Shown here one piece after another: positions 32,145-41,954 of a stretch of DNA of 48,763 nucleotides (within the stretch, counting starts at the first letter, position 1; the number at the start of each line of letters is the position of its first letter). The position numbers were made by a program, and so were the translations under genes. The notes beneath the pieces were generated by a model, which saw only the letters and a list, made by a program, of their open reading frames with translations, ran no database searches and was not told where the DNA came from. This DNA is from Oscillospiraceae bacterium (GTDB lineage: Bacteria > Bacillota > Clostridia > Oscillospirales > Oscillospiraceae): contig JAETPK010000007.1 in the NCBI GenBank assembly GCA_021771265.1, positions 1-48,763 on the forward strand, given 5' to 3'.

Positions 32145-34460
32145 TCATGCCTTCCTCTTCTTGGCGGCGGTCTTCTTATCGGCAGCCGTCTTTTTTGCCG
32201 CGGGAGCCTTCTTTGCCGCCGTGGTCTTCTTCGCCGCGGTTTTTTTGGCGGCGGGCTTCTTCGCCGCTTTTTCAGTGGGCGCGGCTTCCTCCGCCTGGGA
32301 GGTGGGCTCTTCTCCGGCATCCTTCTTTTTGGGATAGCCCCGCTTTTCCTCCGGCAGGAAATTGGAGCAGGCGGGATTGATGCAGAAGGGCTTTTTGAAG
32401 CCCCGGCCCGCTTTTTTGAACATGGTCTGGCCGCACACCAGACAATCGTCCTTCACCGGCACGTCCCAGGACATGAAGTCGCACTTCTCCGTCTCGCTCC
32501 TGCTGTTAAGGTGCTCGCAGCAGTAGTAGGTATACTGCTTGTTGGTCTTTTTGCTCATGCCGGTGCGCTTCATGAGCCGTCCGCCGCACTTGGGGCAGCG
32601 GCCGGGCATCTCCACCACCAGGGGCATGGTGAAGCTGCACTCGGGATAGCCGGGGCAGGCCAGGAACCGGCCGAAGCGGCCGGACTTCACCACCAGGTTT
32701 CGCCCGCACTCCGGGCAGATCTCCTCACTGATCTCATCGGGCACCTTGACGCGGGGACCCTCCTCCGCCTTCTGGACCCCCTGGTCAAAGTCCCCGTAGA
32801 AATTCCGCAGCACGTCCTTCCAGGGGGTGCTGCCCTCCTCCACAGAGTCCAGCTTCCGCTCCATATTGGCGGTGAACTTCAAATCGGCGATATCTGTGAA
32901 CCACTCCTTCATCCACGCTGTTACCGACCGGCCCAGATTGGTGATGTGCAGGTACTTGCCCTCCTTGATGACGTACTCCCGGTCCAGGATGGTGGACACG
33001 GTGGGGGCGTAGGTGGAAGGACGGCCGATGCCCTGCTCCTCCATGGCGCGGATGAGGGTGGCGTCGGTATAATGGGCGGGCGGCTGGGTGAAATGCTGGT
33101 CCCGGGAAAAGCTCTTCAGGGCCAGGATCTCCCCTTCCTGCAAGGCGGGCAGGGGGGACTCTTTCTCCTCCTTCTCCTCATCCCGGCCCTCCTCGTACAC
33201 GGCGGTGTAGCCGGAGAACTTCAGGCTGGAGGAGGTGGCCCGGAAGCTGTGGCCGTTGGCCTCGATGTCCACGGCCACGCTGTCATACACGGCGTTGGCC
33301 ATCTGGCAGGCCACAAAGCGGCTCCACACCAGGCGGTACAGCCGGTACTGCTCGCCGGTCAGATCCTTTTTCAGCATTTCCGGCGTCCAGTTGACATTGC
33401 TGGGGCGGATGGCCTCATGGGCGTCCTGGGCGTTTGCCTTGGCCTTGTAGCGGTGGACCTGAGCGGGATAATACTCCTGGCCGTAGCGGCCCAGGATGAA
33501 CTCCTTGGCGGATGCCAGGGCCTCCTCAGAGATCCGCAGAGAGTCAGTACGCATATAGGTGATGAGGCCCACGGTGCCCTCCCCCTCGATATCCACGCCC
33601 TCGTACAGTTGCTGGGCGATGGCCATGGTGCGGCGGGGCGTCATGCTGAGCTTGCGGGAGGCCTCCTGCTGCATGGTGGAGGTGGTGAAGGGGGGCGAGG
33701 GGCTGCGCTGCTTGTCCGTGCGCTTCACGGACTTCACCTGGAATACGGCGTTTTCCGTCTCCCGCACCACGGCGTCCACCTCGCCGGCGGACTTCAGCTC
33801 CGCCTTCTTGCCGCCCTTACCGTGATAATGGGCGGCAAATGGGACCTTTTTCACATCGCTGCCCAGGAGATTGGCGTCCAGGGTCCAGTACTCCTCCGGC
33901 TGGAAGGCCTCGATCTCCCGGTCCCGGTCATCCACCATACGGGTGGCCACAGACTGGACCCGGCCGGCAGACAATCCCCGGCGGACCTTCTTCCACAGCA
34001 GGGGACTGAGCTCATAGCCCACGATGCGGTCCAGGATGCGGCGGGCCTGCTGGGCATCCACCAGGTCCTGATTAATGTCCCGGGGCTCCCGGATGCTCTC
34101 CTGGACCACCTTCTTCGTGATCTCATTGAACGTGACCCGGCGGGTCTTTTCGTCCGGCAGGTCCAAAAGCTGCTTCAAATGCCAGGAGATGGCCTCTCCC
34201 TCCCGGTCCGGGTCGGTTGCGAGATACACCATGTCCGCCTTTTTGGCGGACTTTTTCAAGTCGCTGATGATCTCTTCCTTGCCCTTGATGGGCTTGTAGA
34301 CCGGCTCGAAATCATGCTCCAGGTCCACACCCAGAACGCTTTTGGGCAGGTCCCGCAGGTGGCCCATGCAGGCCTTCACTTCAAAGTCCTTACCCAAATA
34401 TTTTCCGATGGTTTTGGCCTTCGCGGGAGACTCCACGATGACCAGGCTGTGATTTGCCAT
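32145..34460 (-). CDS. topA: DNA topoisomerase I
   Basis: LVIVESPAKAKTIGKYLG, LATDPDREGEAISWH, MRTDSLRISEEA, zinc-ribbon C-terminus, Lys/Ala-rich tail. Confidence 0.95.
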   Translation of the reverse strand: MANHSLVIVESPAKAKTIGKYLGKDFEVKACMGHLRDLPKSVLGVDLEHDFEPVYKPIKGKEEIISDLKKSAKKADMVYLATDPDREGEAISWHLKQLLDLPDEKTRRVTFNEITKKVVQESIREPRDINQDLVDAQQARRILDRIVGYELSPLLWKKVRRGLSAGRVQSVATRMVDDRDREIEAFQPEEYWTLDANLLGSDVKKVPFAAHYHGKGGKKAELKSAGEVDAVVRETENAVFQVKSVKRTDKQRSPSPPFTTSTMQQEASRKLSMTPRRTMAIAQQLYEGVDIEGEGTVGLITYMRTDSLRISEEALASAKEFILGRYGQEYYPAQVHRYKAKANAQDAHEAIRPSNVNWTPEMLKKDLTGEQYRLYRLVWSRFVACQMANAVYDSVAVDIEANGHSFRATSSSLKFSGYTAVYEEGRDEEKEEKESPLPALQEGEILALKSFSRDQHFTQPPAHYTDATLIRAMEEQGIGRPSTYAPTVSTILDREYVIKEGKYLHITNLGRSVTAWMKEWFTDIADLKFTANMERKLDSVEEGSTPWKDVLRNFYGDFDQGVQKAEEGPRVKVPDEISEEICPECGRNLVVKSGRFGRFLACPGYPECSFTMPLVVEMPGRCPKCGGRLMKRTGMSKKTNKQYTYYCCEHLNSRSETEKCDFMSWDVPVKDDCLVCGQTMFKKAGRGFKKPFCINPACSNFLPEEKRGYPKKKDAGEEPTSQAEEAAPTEKAAKKPAAKKTAAKKTTAAKKAPAAKKTAADKKTAAKKRKA

Positions 34461-34488
34461 AGTTACCTCCATGCGCCGCCGGGGCGCG

Positions 34489-35688
34489 TTATTTTGCCAA
34501 GGGTCCTGAAAGGGACACCGCGCGGGTATAGCGCTTGCCGCTGTGCTGTGCCACCAGATTTTCAATTTCCAATACCGTCAGGGCGGACAGCACCCGCCGG
34601 GTAGGGATGCCGGTGGTCTCGATGAGATCATCCACCTGGATGGGTTCCTCTGCCGGCAGCGCCCGCAGCAGGGCGATCTGGTCGTCGGTGAGACCCAGAG
34701 CGGGGTCCTCCGGGTCCACGGCCGGCGGCACCGGCTTGGCCTCCGTCCGCTGGCGGGCCAGATAGCCCGTTACCTCCGGCTGGGGGCGCCGCTCCGTCTG
34801 CCGCAGCTTTTCCGGGAAGCGGGCCTCGTATTCCCGCAGGATGTCCCACGCCTCGCTCACCAGGCCCGCGCCATCCCGGATGAGACCGTTGCAGCCCACG
34901 CTGTTGGGCGCGTCGATGGGCCCGGGGACGGCGAACACGTCCCTGCCCTGCTCCAGCGCCGTACCGGCGGTGATGAGGGCTCCGCTGCGCTCCGGCGCCT
35001 CCACCACCAGCGTGGCCAGAGACAAGCCGGAGAGGATCCGGTTGCGCACAGGGAAATGACTTCCCGCCGGACGGGTCCCCGGAGGATACTCACTGAGAAG
35101 CACACCGGCGGCCGCCACATCCTCGTAAAGGTATCGGTTCTCATACGGGTACTGGACATCCAGCCCGTTGCCCACAACGCCGGCCACGATACCGCCGGCA
35201 CGCAGAGCTCCCCGGGCCGCCGCGCCGTCGATGCCGGAGGCAAGGCCGCTGACCACCAGCGCGCCGCCGGCGGCCAGGCCATAGCCCAGCTTTTCCGCCG
35301 CGGCGGTGCCGTAGGGCGTGCACTTCCGGGTGCCCACCACGGCCACGGCCGCCTCCTCGTCAAAAGCTGGCAGACGCCCCTTCACATACAGCAGGCAAGG
35401 CGGGTCGTAAATATTTTTCAGCCGTCCGGGATAGGCGGCGTCCTGCAAGGTCAGAAGCGTCAGGTCCAGCCGCTGGCAATCCGCCAATATGCGGTCCACG
35501 GCAGAGAGGTCGTGGTCCGACAACAGCGCCGCCTGCTCCCGGGTCATGCCCTCCGTCAGCAGCAGCTCCTCCTCGTCGGCGTAATAAATATCCTCCGGCG
35601 TGCCGAAATGGCGCAGAAGCGCCAGCCGGGTCTGGTTCCGCAGGCCCCGCAGATTCGTCAGCCACAGCCAGTATTTCAGCATGCCCAA
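34489..35688 (-). CDS. dprA: DNA-processing protein DprA
   Basis: VVGTRKCTPYGTAAAEKLG, VSGLASGIDGAAARGAL, PVRNRILSGLS. Confidence 0.94.
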   Translation of the reverse strand: MGMLKYWLWLTNLRGLRNQTRLALLRHFGTPEDIYYADEEELLLTEGMTREQAALLSDHDLSAVDRILADCQRLDLTLLTLQDAAYPGRLKNIYDPPCLLYVKGRLPAFDEEAAVAVVGTRKCTPYGTAAAEKLGYGLAAGGALVVSGLASGIDGAAARGALRAGGIVAGVVGNGLDVQYPYENRYLYEDVAAAGVLLSEYPPGTRPAGSHFPVRNRILSGLSLATLVVEAPERSGALITAGTALEQGRDVFAVPGPIDAPNSVGCNGLIRDGAGLVSEAWDILREYEARFPEKLRQTERRPQPEVTGYLARQRTEAKPVPPAVDPEDPALGLTDDQIALLRALPAEEPIQVDDLIETTGIPTRRVLSALTVLEIENLVAQHSGKRYTRAVSLSGPLAK

Positions 35689-35701
35689 GCCTCCCCGCTT
35701 G

Positions 35702-36319
35702 TCAGGCGACCAGGCGGCAGGCCTGGTATCCGATATAGTAAAATACTTCCCGCGCGAGAAATTTTCCTTTCGTACGGAAGCTTTTGTAGCGGCTGGTGGG
35801 CGTGGGAGCGCTGTAAGCCTCCAGCCCGGTGTCCTTCGCCAGCAGCATGGCCCGCTTCATATGCAGCGGGTCGCTGACGATCAGCGCCGTCTCATACCCC
35901 GCCTCATCCATCAGCTCCTTGGCGTACAGGAGGTTTTCCTGGGTGATCGTGGACCGCTCCTCAATCAGGATGTCCGTTTCCGGCACGCCGGCCAACACCG
36001 CGTACCGCCCAGCAGCGGCCGCGTCGGAAACAGAGCTTACCTCGCCATAGCCGCCAGTCAAAATCAGCTTTTCCACGTAGCCGTTCTCATACAGCCAGAT
36101 GCCGTGGTTGATCCGCTCCTGATACACCGGCGACACCTCGCCGTCATACGTTCCGGCGCCCAGCACCACGGCCACGTCCGCCGGCCGCTTTTCATCCACC
36201 GACCCGTAACGCCAAATGCTGACCGTCTGAAAGGCGGCATAGGTCAAGGCAGCGGCCAAAAGCGCCGCCAGGAACCGCCGGACGCCCTTCACAGCTGGTC
36301 GTTCCGGGCGGCTTCCCAC
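35702..36319 (-). CDS. YdcF/SanA-like DUF218 membrane protein (start may be GTG 36292)
   Basis: ADVAVVLGAGTYDGEVSPVYQERI, LILTGGYG; GTGA-type overlap with upstream gene. Confidence 0.85.
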   Translation of the reverse strand: MGSRPERPAVKGVRRFLAALLAAALTYAAFQTVSIWRYGSVDEKRPADVAVVLGAGTYDGEVSPVYQERINHGIWLYENGYVEKLILTGGYGEVSSVSDAAAAGRYAVLAGVPETDILIEERSTITQENLLYAKELMDEAGYETALIVSDPLHMKRAMLLAKDTGLEAYSAPTPTSRYKSFRTKGKFLAREVFYYIGYQACRLVA

Positions 36320-37056
36320 AGCAGCACCGCGGCGGCGGCCGCCGCGTTCAGGGATTCACAATGTTCGCTCATGGGGATGCGCGCCGTCCGGTCGCACGCC
36401 GCCAGCATCTCCTGGGAGAGGCCCTTGCCTTCGCTGCCGATGGCGATGGCGCAGCGGCCATAATCCAGTGCGCGGACATCCACCGTATCAGTCCGCAGAG
36501 CGGCGCCGTACAGGGGCAGGCCGCTGGCAGCCAGCAGGGCCCGCAGCTCCTCCACACCGCAGGACCACACCGGGCAGCGGAATACCGCTCCCATGGTGGC
36601 CCGGACAGTCTTGGGGTTATAAAGGTCCGCGCAGGCGTTCACCAAAAACAGTCCGTCCGCCCGGAAGGCGTCGGCTGTGCGGAGGATGGTACCCACGTTT
36701 CCGGGGTCCTGGACCCCGTCCAGCACCATATACCGCTTTCCCGCCAGCCTTTCCGGCAGGACCGGGGACCGCAGGCCGCAGACGGACAGGACCCCCTGGG
36801 GCGTCTGAGCTGGGGAGACGGAGGCCATCACATCCGGCGGCACCTGTACCGTCCGGACGCCCGCCGGGATGGGCGGCAGGGCCGCCTGCTCCGTGGCCAC
36901 CACCGTGTGGAGATCCCCCTTCCACAAAAGGGCCTCCTCCAGCAGCTTGGGGCTGTCGCAGAGGAATTCCCCGCACCTGCGGCGGTAAGAGCCGGAAGCG
37001 GCCAGCTTCCGCAGATGCGTACACAGTGGATTTTGGCGGCTGGTGATCTTCTCCAT
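36289..37056 (-). CDS. TrmH/SpoU-family RNA methyltransferase
   Basis: LDGVQDPGNVGTILRTADAF, IAIGSEGKGLS, IPMSEHCESLNAAAAAAVLLWE. Confidence 0.93.
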   Translation of the reverse strand: MEKITSRQNPLCTHLRKLAASGSYRRRCGEFLCDSPKLLEEALLWKGDLHTVVATEQAALPPIPAGVRTVQVPPDVMASVSPAQTPQGVLSVCGLRSPVLPERLAGKRYMVLDGVQDPGNVGTILRTADAFRADGLFLVNACADLYNPKTVRATMGAVFRCPVWSCGVEELRALLAASGLPLYGAALRTDTVDVRALDYGRCAIAIGSEGKGLSQEMLAACDRTARIPMSEHCESLNAAAAAAVLLWEAARNDQL

Positions 37057-37237
37057 CGATCCCGGCTCCTTTCCGTGGGAAAAGGGGGACAGTGTCCCCC
37101 TTCTGCCGCTGTTCATATGTTCTATTATAATAAATGTATCCCTATCCGTTGTCAAGCCATGCTTTTCCGTATTTTCCGCCGCGTCCCGTCGAGATCCCGT
37201 GAATTTTCCGTAAACTTTTCCCATTTCCCCCCAACGG

Positions 37238-37276
37238 AAAGCGCCGGTGCCCCCAAACGGAAGCACCGGCGCTTTT
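37238..37276. terminator. Terminator downstream of copA
   Basis: aaaGCGCCGGTGC...GCACCGGCGCttttc. Confidence 0.7.
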
Positions 37277-37282
37277 CGGCTG

Positions 37283-39796
37283 TTACTGGACGGAGACCAC
37301 CTTGTAGTCCTGGGCCTCCACGGCGGACTTCAGCGTTTCGTTGGATACCTCGCCGCTGAGCGTCACCACAGCGGTACCTTTCTCATGGCTGACCTCCGCG
37401 CCGGCCACGCCGGGAACGGCCTCCAGGGTCTTTTTCACCCGCGCTTCGCAGTGGGCGCACATCATACCTTCGATCTTCATGGTCTTTTCCATCGTCTTGT
37501 TCTCCTTTTGCTGTTTTATTTTTTTCTGTCCTTCCGCTTTGCGCAGGTCAAACAGGTTCAGACGCAATGCGTTGGTGACAACGCAGAAGCTGCTGAGGCT
37601 CATAGCCGCCGCGCCGAACATGGGGTTCAGCTTCCAGCCCAGCAGGGGATACCATATGCCCGCCGCCAGAGGGATGCCCACCACATTGTAGAAAAATGCC
37701 CAAAACAGGTTTTCGTGGATATTTCGCAGGGCAGCCCGGCTGAGCCGGATGGCCGCCGGCACATCCAAAAGGCGGCTCTTCACCAGCACCACGTCCGCCG
37801 CGTCGATAGCCACGTCTGTGCCGGCGCCGATGGCGATGCCCATATCCGCCCGGGTCAGGGCCGGGGCGTCGTTGATGCCGTCGCCCACCATGGCCACCTT
37901 CCCCTGCCGCTTCAGCTCCCGGATGACCCGCTCCTTCCCCTCCGGCAGAACACCGGCGATGACCTCGTCCACGCCGGCCTGGGCGCCGATGGCTTTGGCG
38001 GTGCGCTCGTTGTCGCCGGTGAGCATGACCACCCGGATGCCCATGTCCCGCAGCTCCTTGACCGCCTGGGGACTGTCCTCCTTGATCACGTCCGCCACGG
38101 CAATGACGCCCAAAAGCGTTTTCTCCGTCTCATTGGCAAAGAACATGGGGGTCTTCCCCTGGGCGGCCAGGGCGTCCGCCTGGACGGCGAGCGTGTCCGT
38201 ATCGATGCCCGCCTCCTCCAGCATGGCCTGGTTTCCGCCGATGAAGGTGTCCTTGCCCACGACCGCCCGGACGCCCCGCCCGTGGACGGCGTTGAAATTT
38301 CCAACCGAAGTGATGGGCAGCTCCCGCCGCCGGGCCTCCTCCACGATGGCGGCGGCCAGCGGATGCTGGGAGGGTCCCTCCAGGCATGCGGCCAGGCCCA
38401 ACAGGCCGTCCTCGGTGCTGTCTTTCGCCGGGAGGATATCCGTCACCTTCGGCGCGCCGGAGGTGATGGTGCCGGTTTTATCCAGGGCCACGATCTGGGT
38501 CTTTCCCGTCTCCTCCAGGGAAACGGCGGTCTTGAACAGGATGCCGTTTTTGGCACCCAGGCCGCTGCCCACCATGATGGCCACCGGCGTGGCAAGCCCC
38601 AGGGCGCAGGGGCAGGAGATGACCAGCACGGAAATGCCCCGGGCCAGCGCGAAGCCCACCGTCTGTCCCGCCAGCAGCCACACGGCGGTGGTGACAACGG
38701 CAATGGCCATGACCACCGGCACAAACACGCCGGACACCCGGTCCGCCACCTTGGCGATGGGGGCCTTGGTAGCCGCCGCGTCGGAGACCATGCGGATGAT
38801 CTGGGAGAGCGTGGTGTCCTCTCCCACCCGGGTGGCCTCGCACCGGAGGAAGCCGGATTGGTTCACCGTGGCGGCGGACACCGTGTCCCCCGGCCCCTTG
38901 TCCGCGGGGACGCTCTCGCCGGTGAGGGCGGATTCGTTGACGGCGCTGGTCCCCTCCATCACCACGCCGTCCACGGGGATGCTCCCTCCGGGACGCACCA
39001 CAAATACGTCGCCCCGGCGGACCTGCTGGATGGGGACCTCCGTCTCCGCGCCGTCCCGGACCACGGTGGCCGTCTTGGGCGCCAGCTTCATGAGGCTTTT
39101 CAGCGCGTCGGTGGTGCGGCCCTTGGACCGGGCCTCCAGCATCTTGCCCACGGTGATAAGGGTCAGGATCATGGCGGCGGACTCAAAGTAAAATTCATGC
39201 ATATAGCCCATGACGGCGTCCATGTCGCCCCGGACCTGGGCGCCGGTCATGGCAAACAGGGCGTAGGTGCTGTATACGAAGGAGGCGCCGGAGCCCAGTG
39301 CCACCAGGGTATCCATGTTGGGCGCCCGGTGCAGCAGCCCACGAAAGCCGCTGACAAAAAATTTTTGGTTAATGACCATGACGATGGCCGCCAGCAGCAG
39401 CTGGGCAAGGCCCATGGCCACGTGGTTCCCTTCAAAAAAGGCGGGAACAGGCCAGCCCCACATCATATGCCCCATGGAAAGGTACATGAGGACCGCCAAA
39501 AACCCCAGAGACGCCAGCAGGCGCCGCTTCAGGATTGGCGTCTCCCGGTCCTGCAGGGCGTCCCCTCCGGCGGCGGGCCGCGCCGCTTCCGCAGGCGCGC
39601 CCTTCACGGCCGCGCCGTAGCCGGCCTCCTCCACGGCGGCGATGACCGCCTGGGGCGCGGCGCTGCCTTCCACGCCCATGGAGTTAGTCAAAAGGCTCAC
39701 GGAGCAGGCCGTGACCCCCGGTACTTTGGACACCGCCTTTTCCACCCGGGCACTGCAGGCGGCGCAGCTCATGCCCGTTACGGTATACTGTTCCAT
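37283..39796 (-). CDS. copA: Copper-translocating P-type ATPase with N- and C-terminal HMA domains (CopA-CopZ fusion)
   Basis: N-term [33 protein letters not shown]-term [26 protein letters not shown]. Confidence 0.95.
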   Translation of the reverse strand: MEQYTVTGMSCAACSARVEKAVSKVPGVTACSVSLLTNSMGVEGSAAPQAVIAAVEEAGYGAAVKGAPAEAARPAAGGDALQDRETPILKRRLLASLGFLAVLMYLSMGHMMWGWPVPAFFEGNHVAMGLAQLLLAAIVMVINQKFFVSGFRGLLHRAPNMDTLVALGSGASFVYSTYALFAMTGAQVRGDMDAVMGYMHEFYFESAAMILTLITVGKMLEARSKGRTTDALKSLMKLAPKTATVVRDGAETEVPIQQVRRGDVFVVRPGGSIPVDGVVMEGTSAVNESALTGESVPADKGPGDTVSAATVNQSGFLRCEATRVGEDTTLSQIIRMVSDAAATKAPIAKVADRVSGVFVPVVMAIAVVTTAVWLLAGQTVGFALARGISVLVISCPCALGLATPVAIMVGSGLGAKNGILFKTAVSLEETGKTQIVALDKTGTITSGAPKVTDILPAKDSTEDGLLGLAACLEGPSQHPLAAAIVEEARRRELPITSVGNFNAVHGRGVRAVVGKDTFIGGNQAMLEEAGIDTDTLAVQADALAAQGKTPMFFANETEKTLLGVIAVADVIKEDSPQAVKELRDMGIRVVMLTGDNERTAKAIGAQAGVDEVIAGVLPEGKERVIRELKRQGKVAMVGDGINDAPALTRADMGIAIGAGTDVAIDAADVVLVKSRLLDVPAAIRLSRAALRNIHENLFWAFFYNVVGIPLAAGIWYPLLGWKLNPMFGAAAMSLSSFCVVTNALRLNLFDLRKAEGQKKIKQQKENKTMEKTMKIEGMMCAHCEARVKKTLEAVPGVAGAEVSHEKGTAVVTLSGEVSNETLKSAVEAQDYKVVSVQ

Positions 39797-39852
39797 TGCT
39801 TCCTCCCGTCACTGATACTGCGGACTTCCCTTTCAGGATGCCCACAGCGCTG

Positions 39853-40149
39853 TTATTTCATCAATTTTTGCAGGGTCTCCACCAGCTCGTCGATGGTCTC
39901 GTCCTTCCCGTCCCGGATGTCCTGGGCCACGCAGGTCTTGATGTGACTGGCCAGCAGCTCCCTGCTGAATGCGTTCAGCGCCGCGTTGGCGGCGGACACC
40001 TGGACTAAGATGTCCGTGCAGTAGGCGCTTTTTTCCACCATGCCCCGGATGCCCCGGATCTGTCCCTCGATGCGGTTGAGCCGGTGAATGAGCCGCTTGT
40101 ACTCCTCCTCCGAACGCACCTTTGTTTTGTGGCATTGACACTCGTTCAT
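39853..40149 (-). CDS. csoR: CsoR-family metal-sensing repressor
   Basis: RLNRIEGQIRGIRGMVEKSAYCTDILVQVSAANAAL...HIKTC; adjacent to copA. Confidence 0.93.
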   Translation of the reverse strand: MNECQCHKTKVRSEEEYKRLIHRLNRIEGQIRGIRGMVEKSAYCTDILVQVSAANAALNAFSRELLASHIKTCVAQDIRDGKDETIDELVETLQKLMK

Positions 40150-40176
40150 ATCGATCCCTCGCTTTCAGCCGTCATT

Positions 40177-40197
40177 ATATACCCCATAGGGGTATAT
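40177..40197. promoter_or_regulatory. CsoR-type operator upstream of csoR-copA
   Basis: ATATACCCC-ata-GGGGTATAT perfect 9-bp arms. Confidence 0.8.
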
Positions 40198-40207
40198 GTC
40201 AAGTAGT

Positions 40208-40235
40208 AAAACAGCTGCCTTGCGGCAGCTGTTTT
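40208..40235. terminator. Terminator downstream of reductase gene
   Basis: AAAACAGCTGCC-ttgc-GGCAGCTGTTTT. Confidence 0.75.
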
Positions 40236-40251
40236 AGAAAGCTTCAAAGAC

Positions 40252-41799
40252 TCAGCCCAGATAGGCCTTGGCAACCTCCGCCGTTCCCTCGGGGTTCGCC
40301 TGGATCCAGGCAGCGTGGTCCATGCCGCTGGCGGCCACGGTCTTGCCCAATTCCACCAGGAAAGCCGGAATATCCCGCTCCAGCAGGACGCCCACCTCTT
40401 TGCCCATGACCTCCCGGCCTTGGGCGTCGCAGCCACCCACGAACAGCGTGAAGGCGGGCTGGGGTTTGCCGTCCACCAGCTTACTGGCGCCCCGGAAGCC
40501 CATGGCGCCGGTCTGGTGGGTGCCGCAGGAGGAGGGACAGCCGGAAATGTGCATCTGGGGCAGGGCGCCGTCCGGCAGGCCGGCCTCCCGCACCGCCGCC
40601 ACGCAGGCGGCCAGCAGGCCCTGGGAATCCCGAGTGCCCACCTGGCAGGTCTTGCCGCCGATGCAGCTGACAGAGGTCTCAAACAGGCTCCGGGCGCTGT
40701 CCGCCGTGACGGCGAGCACCTTCTGGGCCTCGACTCCGGTGAGGTTGATGATATAGGCGGTCTCGTCGGGAGCAAGGCGCAGCTCCACCGCCTCCATATC
40801 CGCGACGGCGTCGCTGAGGGCGCACAGCGTCTCTACCGCCGGCTGGCCGCCCAGGGGGTGCCAGGCCACGGTATAAAGACCGGACTGCTTCTGTTCCAGC
40901 ACCCGGGGACCGGCCACCACAACGCCGTCGCCCTGCTTTTCATACGCCGGGGCCTCGGGATGGATGTCCAGGTCCTCGCCGCTTGCCAGCACCTCCGCCA
41001 GCTTCTCCTGATACGCCTTGGCATAGCCCTCGGCACCGCCGCAGACCTCCTGCATGTAGCGGGTACGGGCCTTGCCCCGGTTTTCATAGTTGCCGTAGGC
41101 CCGGAAGGTCAGCCACATGGCCTTGATATAATACAGGATCTTCTCCGGAGCCACGGCCTGCGCCACCAGCACGCCGAAGCGGGGATTGTTGCCCAGGCCG
41201 CCGGCGCTGTACACATCAAAGGTGCCGTCCGGCCGGGCGGCAAAGCCCAGGTCCCGGAAGGTGGCGTGAGTCATGTTTTTGGGGGAGTTGGAAAAGCCCA
41301 CCTTCAGCTTCCGGGGCATCTTCTCCGCCTTGATAAAGTGCATGAGGTACTCTCCGGCGGCCTCCGCCCAGGGCAGCACATCAAAATACTCGCCCTGTTC
41401 CACGCCGGACAGGGGAGAGCACATGACGTTCCGGGGAAAATCACCGCCGCCGCCCATGGTGACGATGCCCACGTCCAGGGCCTGCTCCATGATGCTGCAA
41501 ACGGCTCCCTGGTCCAAATCATGGAGCTGGATGGTCTGGCAGGTGGTGAAGTGGGCCCGGGGGACATCATGCTCCCGGATGGCCCTGGCCGTGAAGGCCA
41601 GTTTTTCCTTTGTCACCCGGCCGGCGGTCATCCGCAGACGCAGCATGCTGGCCTGGCCACCCTTCTGGGCATAGCTGCCGTACAGGCCGGAAAAGCCCTT
41701 GTAAGATGCCTTGTTCAGCGTTCCGTTGTAAAATTCCGCGGTTTTCGCCCGAAAGGCCGGCAGATCCTGCTTCCAGCTTTGAGGATCGATCTGATGCAT
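40252..41799 (-). CDS. Sulfite/nitrite reductase family protein (siroheme/[4Fe-4S] type)
   Basis: FTTCQTIQLHDL; CIGGKTC (C-x5-C) and GCPSSC (C-x3-C) cluster/siroheme ligand motifs. Confidence 0.85.
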   Translation of the reverse strand: MHQIDPQSWKQDLPAFRAKTAEFYNGTLNKASYKGFSGLYGSYAQKGGQASMLRLRMTAGRVTKEKLAFTARAIREHDVPRAHFTTCQTIQLHDLDQGAVCSIMEQALDVGIVTMGGGGDFPRNVMCSPLSGVEQGEYFDVLPWAEAAGEYLMHFIKAEKMPRKLKVGFSNSPKNMTHATFRDLGFAARPDGTFDVYSAGGLGNNPRFGVLVAQAVAPEKILYYIKAMWLTFRAYGNYENRGKARTRYMQEVCGGAEGYAKAYQEKLAEVLASGEDLDIHPEAPAYEKQGDGVVVAGPRVLEQKQSGLYTVAWHPLGGQPAVETLCALSDAVADMEAVELRLAPDETAYIINLTGVEAQKVLAVTADSARSLFETSVSCIGGKTCQVGTRDSQGLLAACVAAVREAGLPDGALPQMHISGCPSSCGTHQTGAMGFRGASKLVDGKPQPAFTLFVGGCDAQGREVMGKEVGVLLERDIPAFLVELGKTVAASGMDHAAWIQANPEGTAEVAKAYLG

Positions 41800-41954
41800 G
41801 ATGATTTTCCCCTTTCTTGGGTACCCTCAGTGTACAAAGGGTATATTTTTCATAGACGCATTTTATCACATCTGTGCTTTTCCGCGCAACCCACACTTGA
41901 CAAAATCCGATGCGTGGGTACACTTTTTAGTATACGATTGAAAAGGAGCACTGC

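Noticed and set aside
32079-34604. 841-aa plus-strand ORF
   Set aside because: Antisense shadow of topA.
37247-39946. 899-aa plus-strand ORF
   Set aside because: Antisense shadow of copA; no family motifs.
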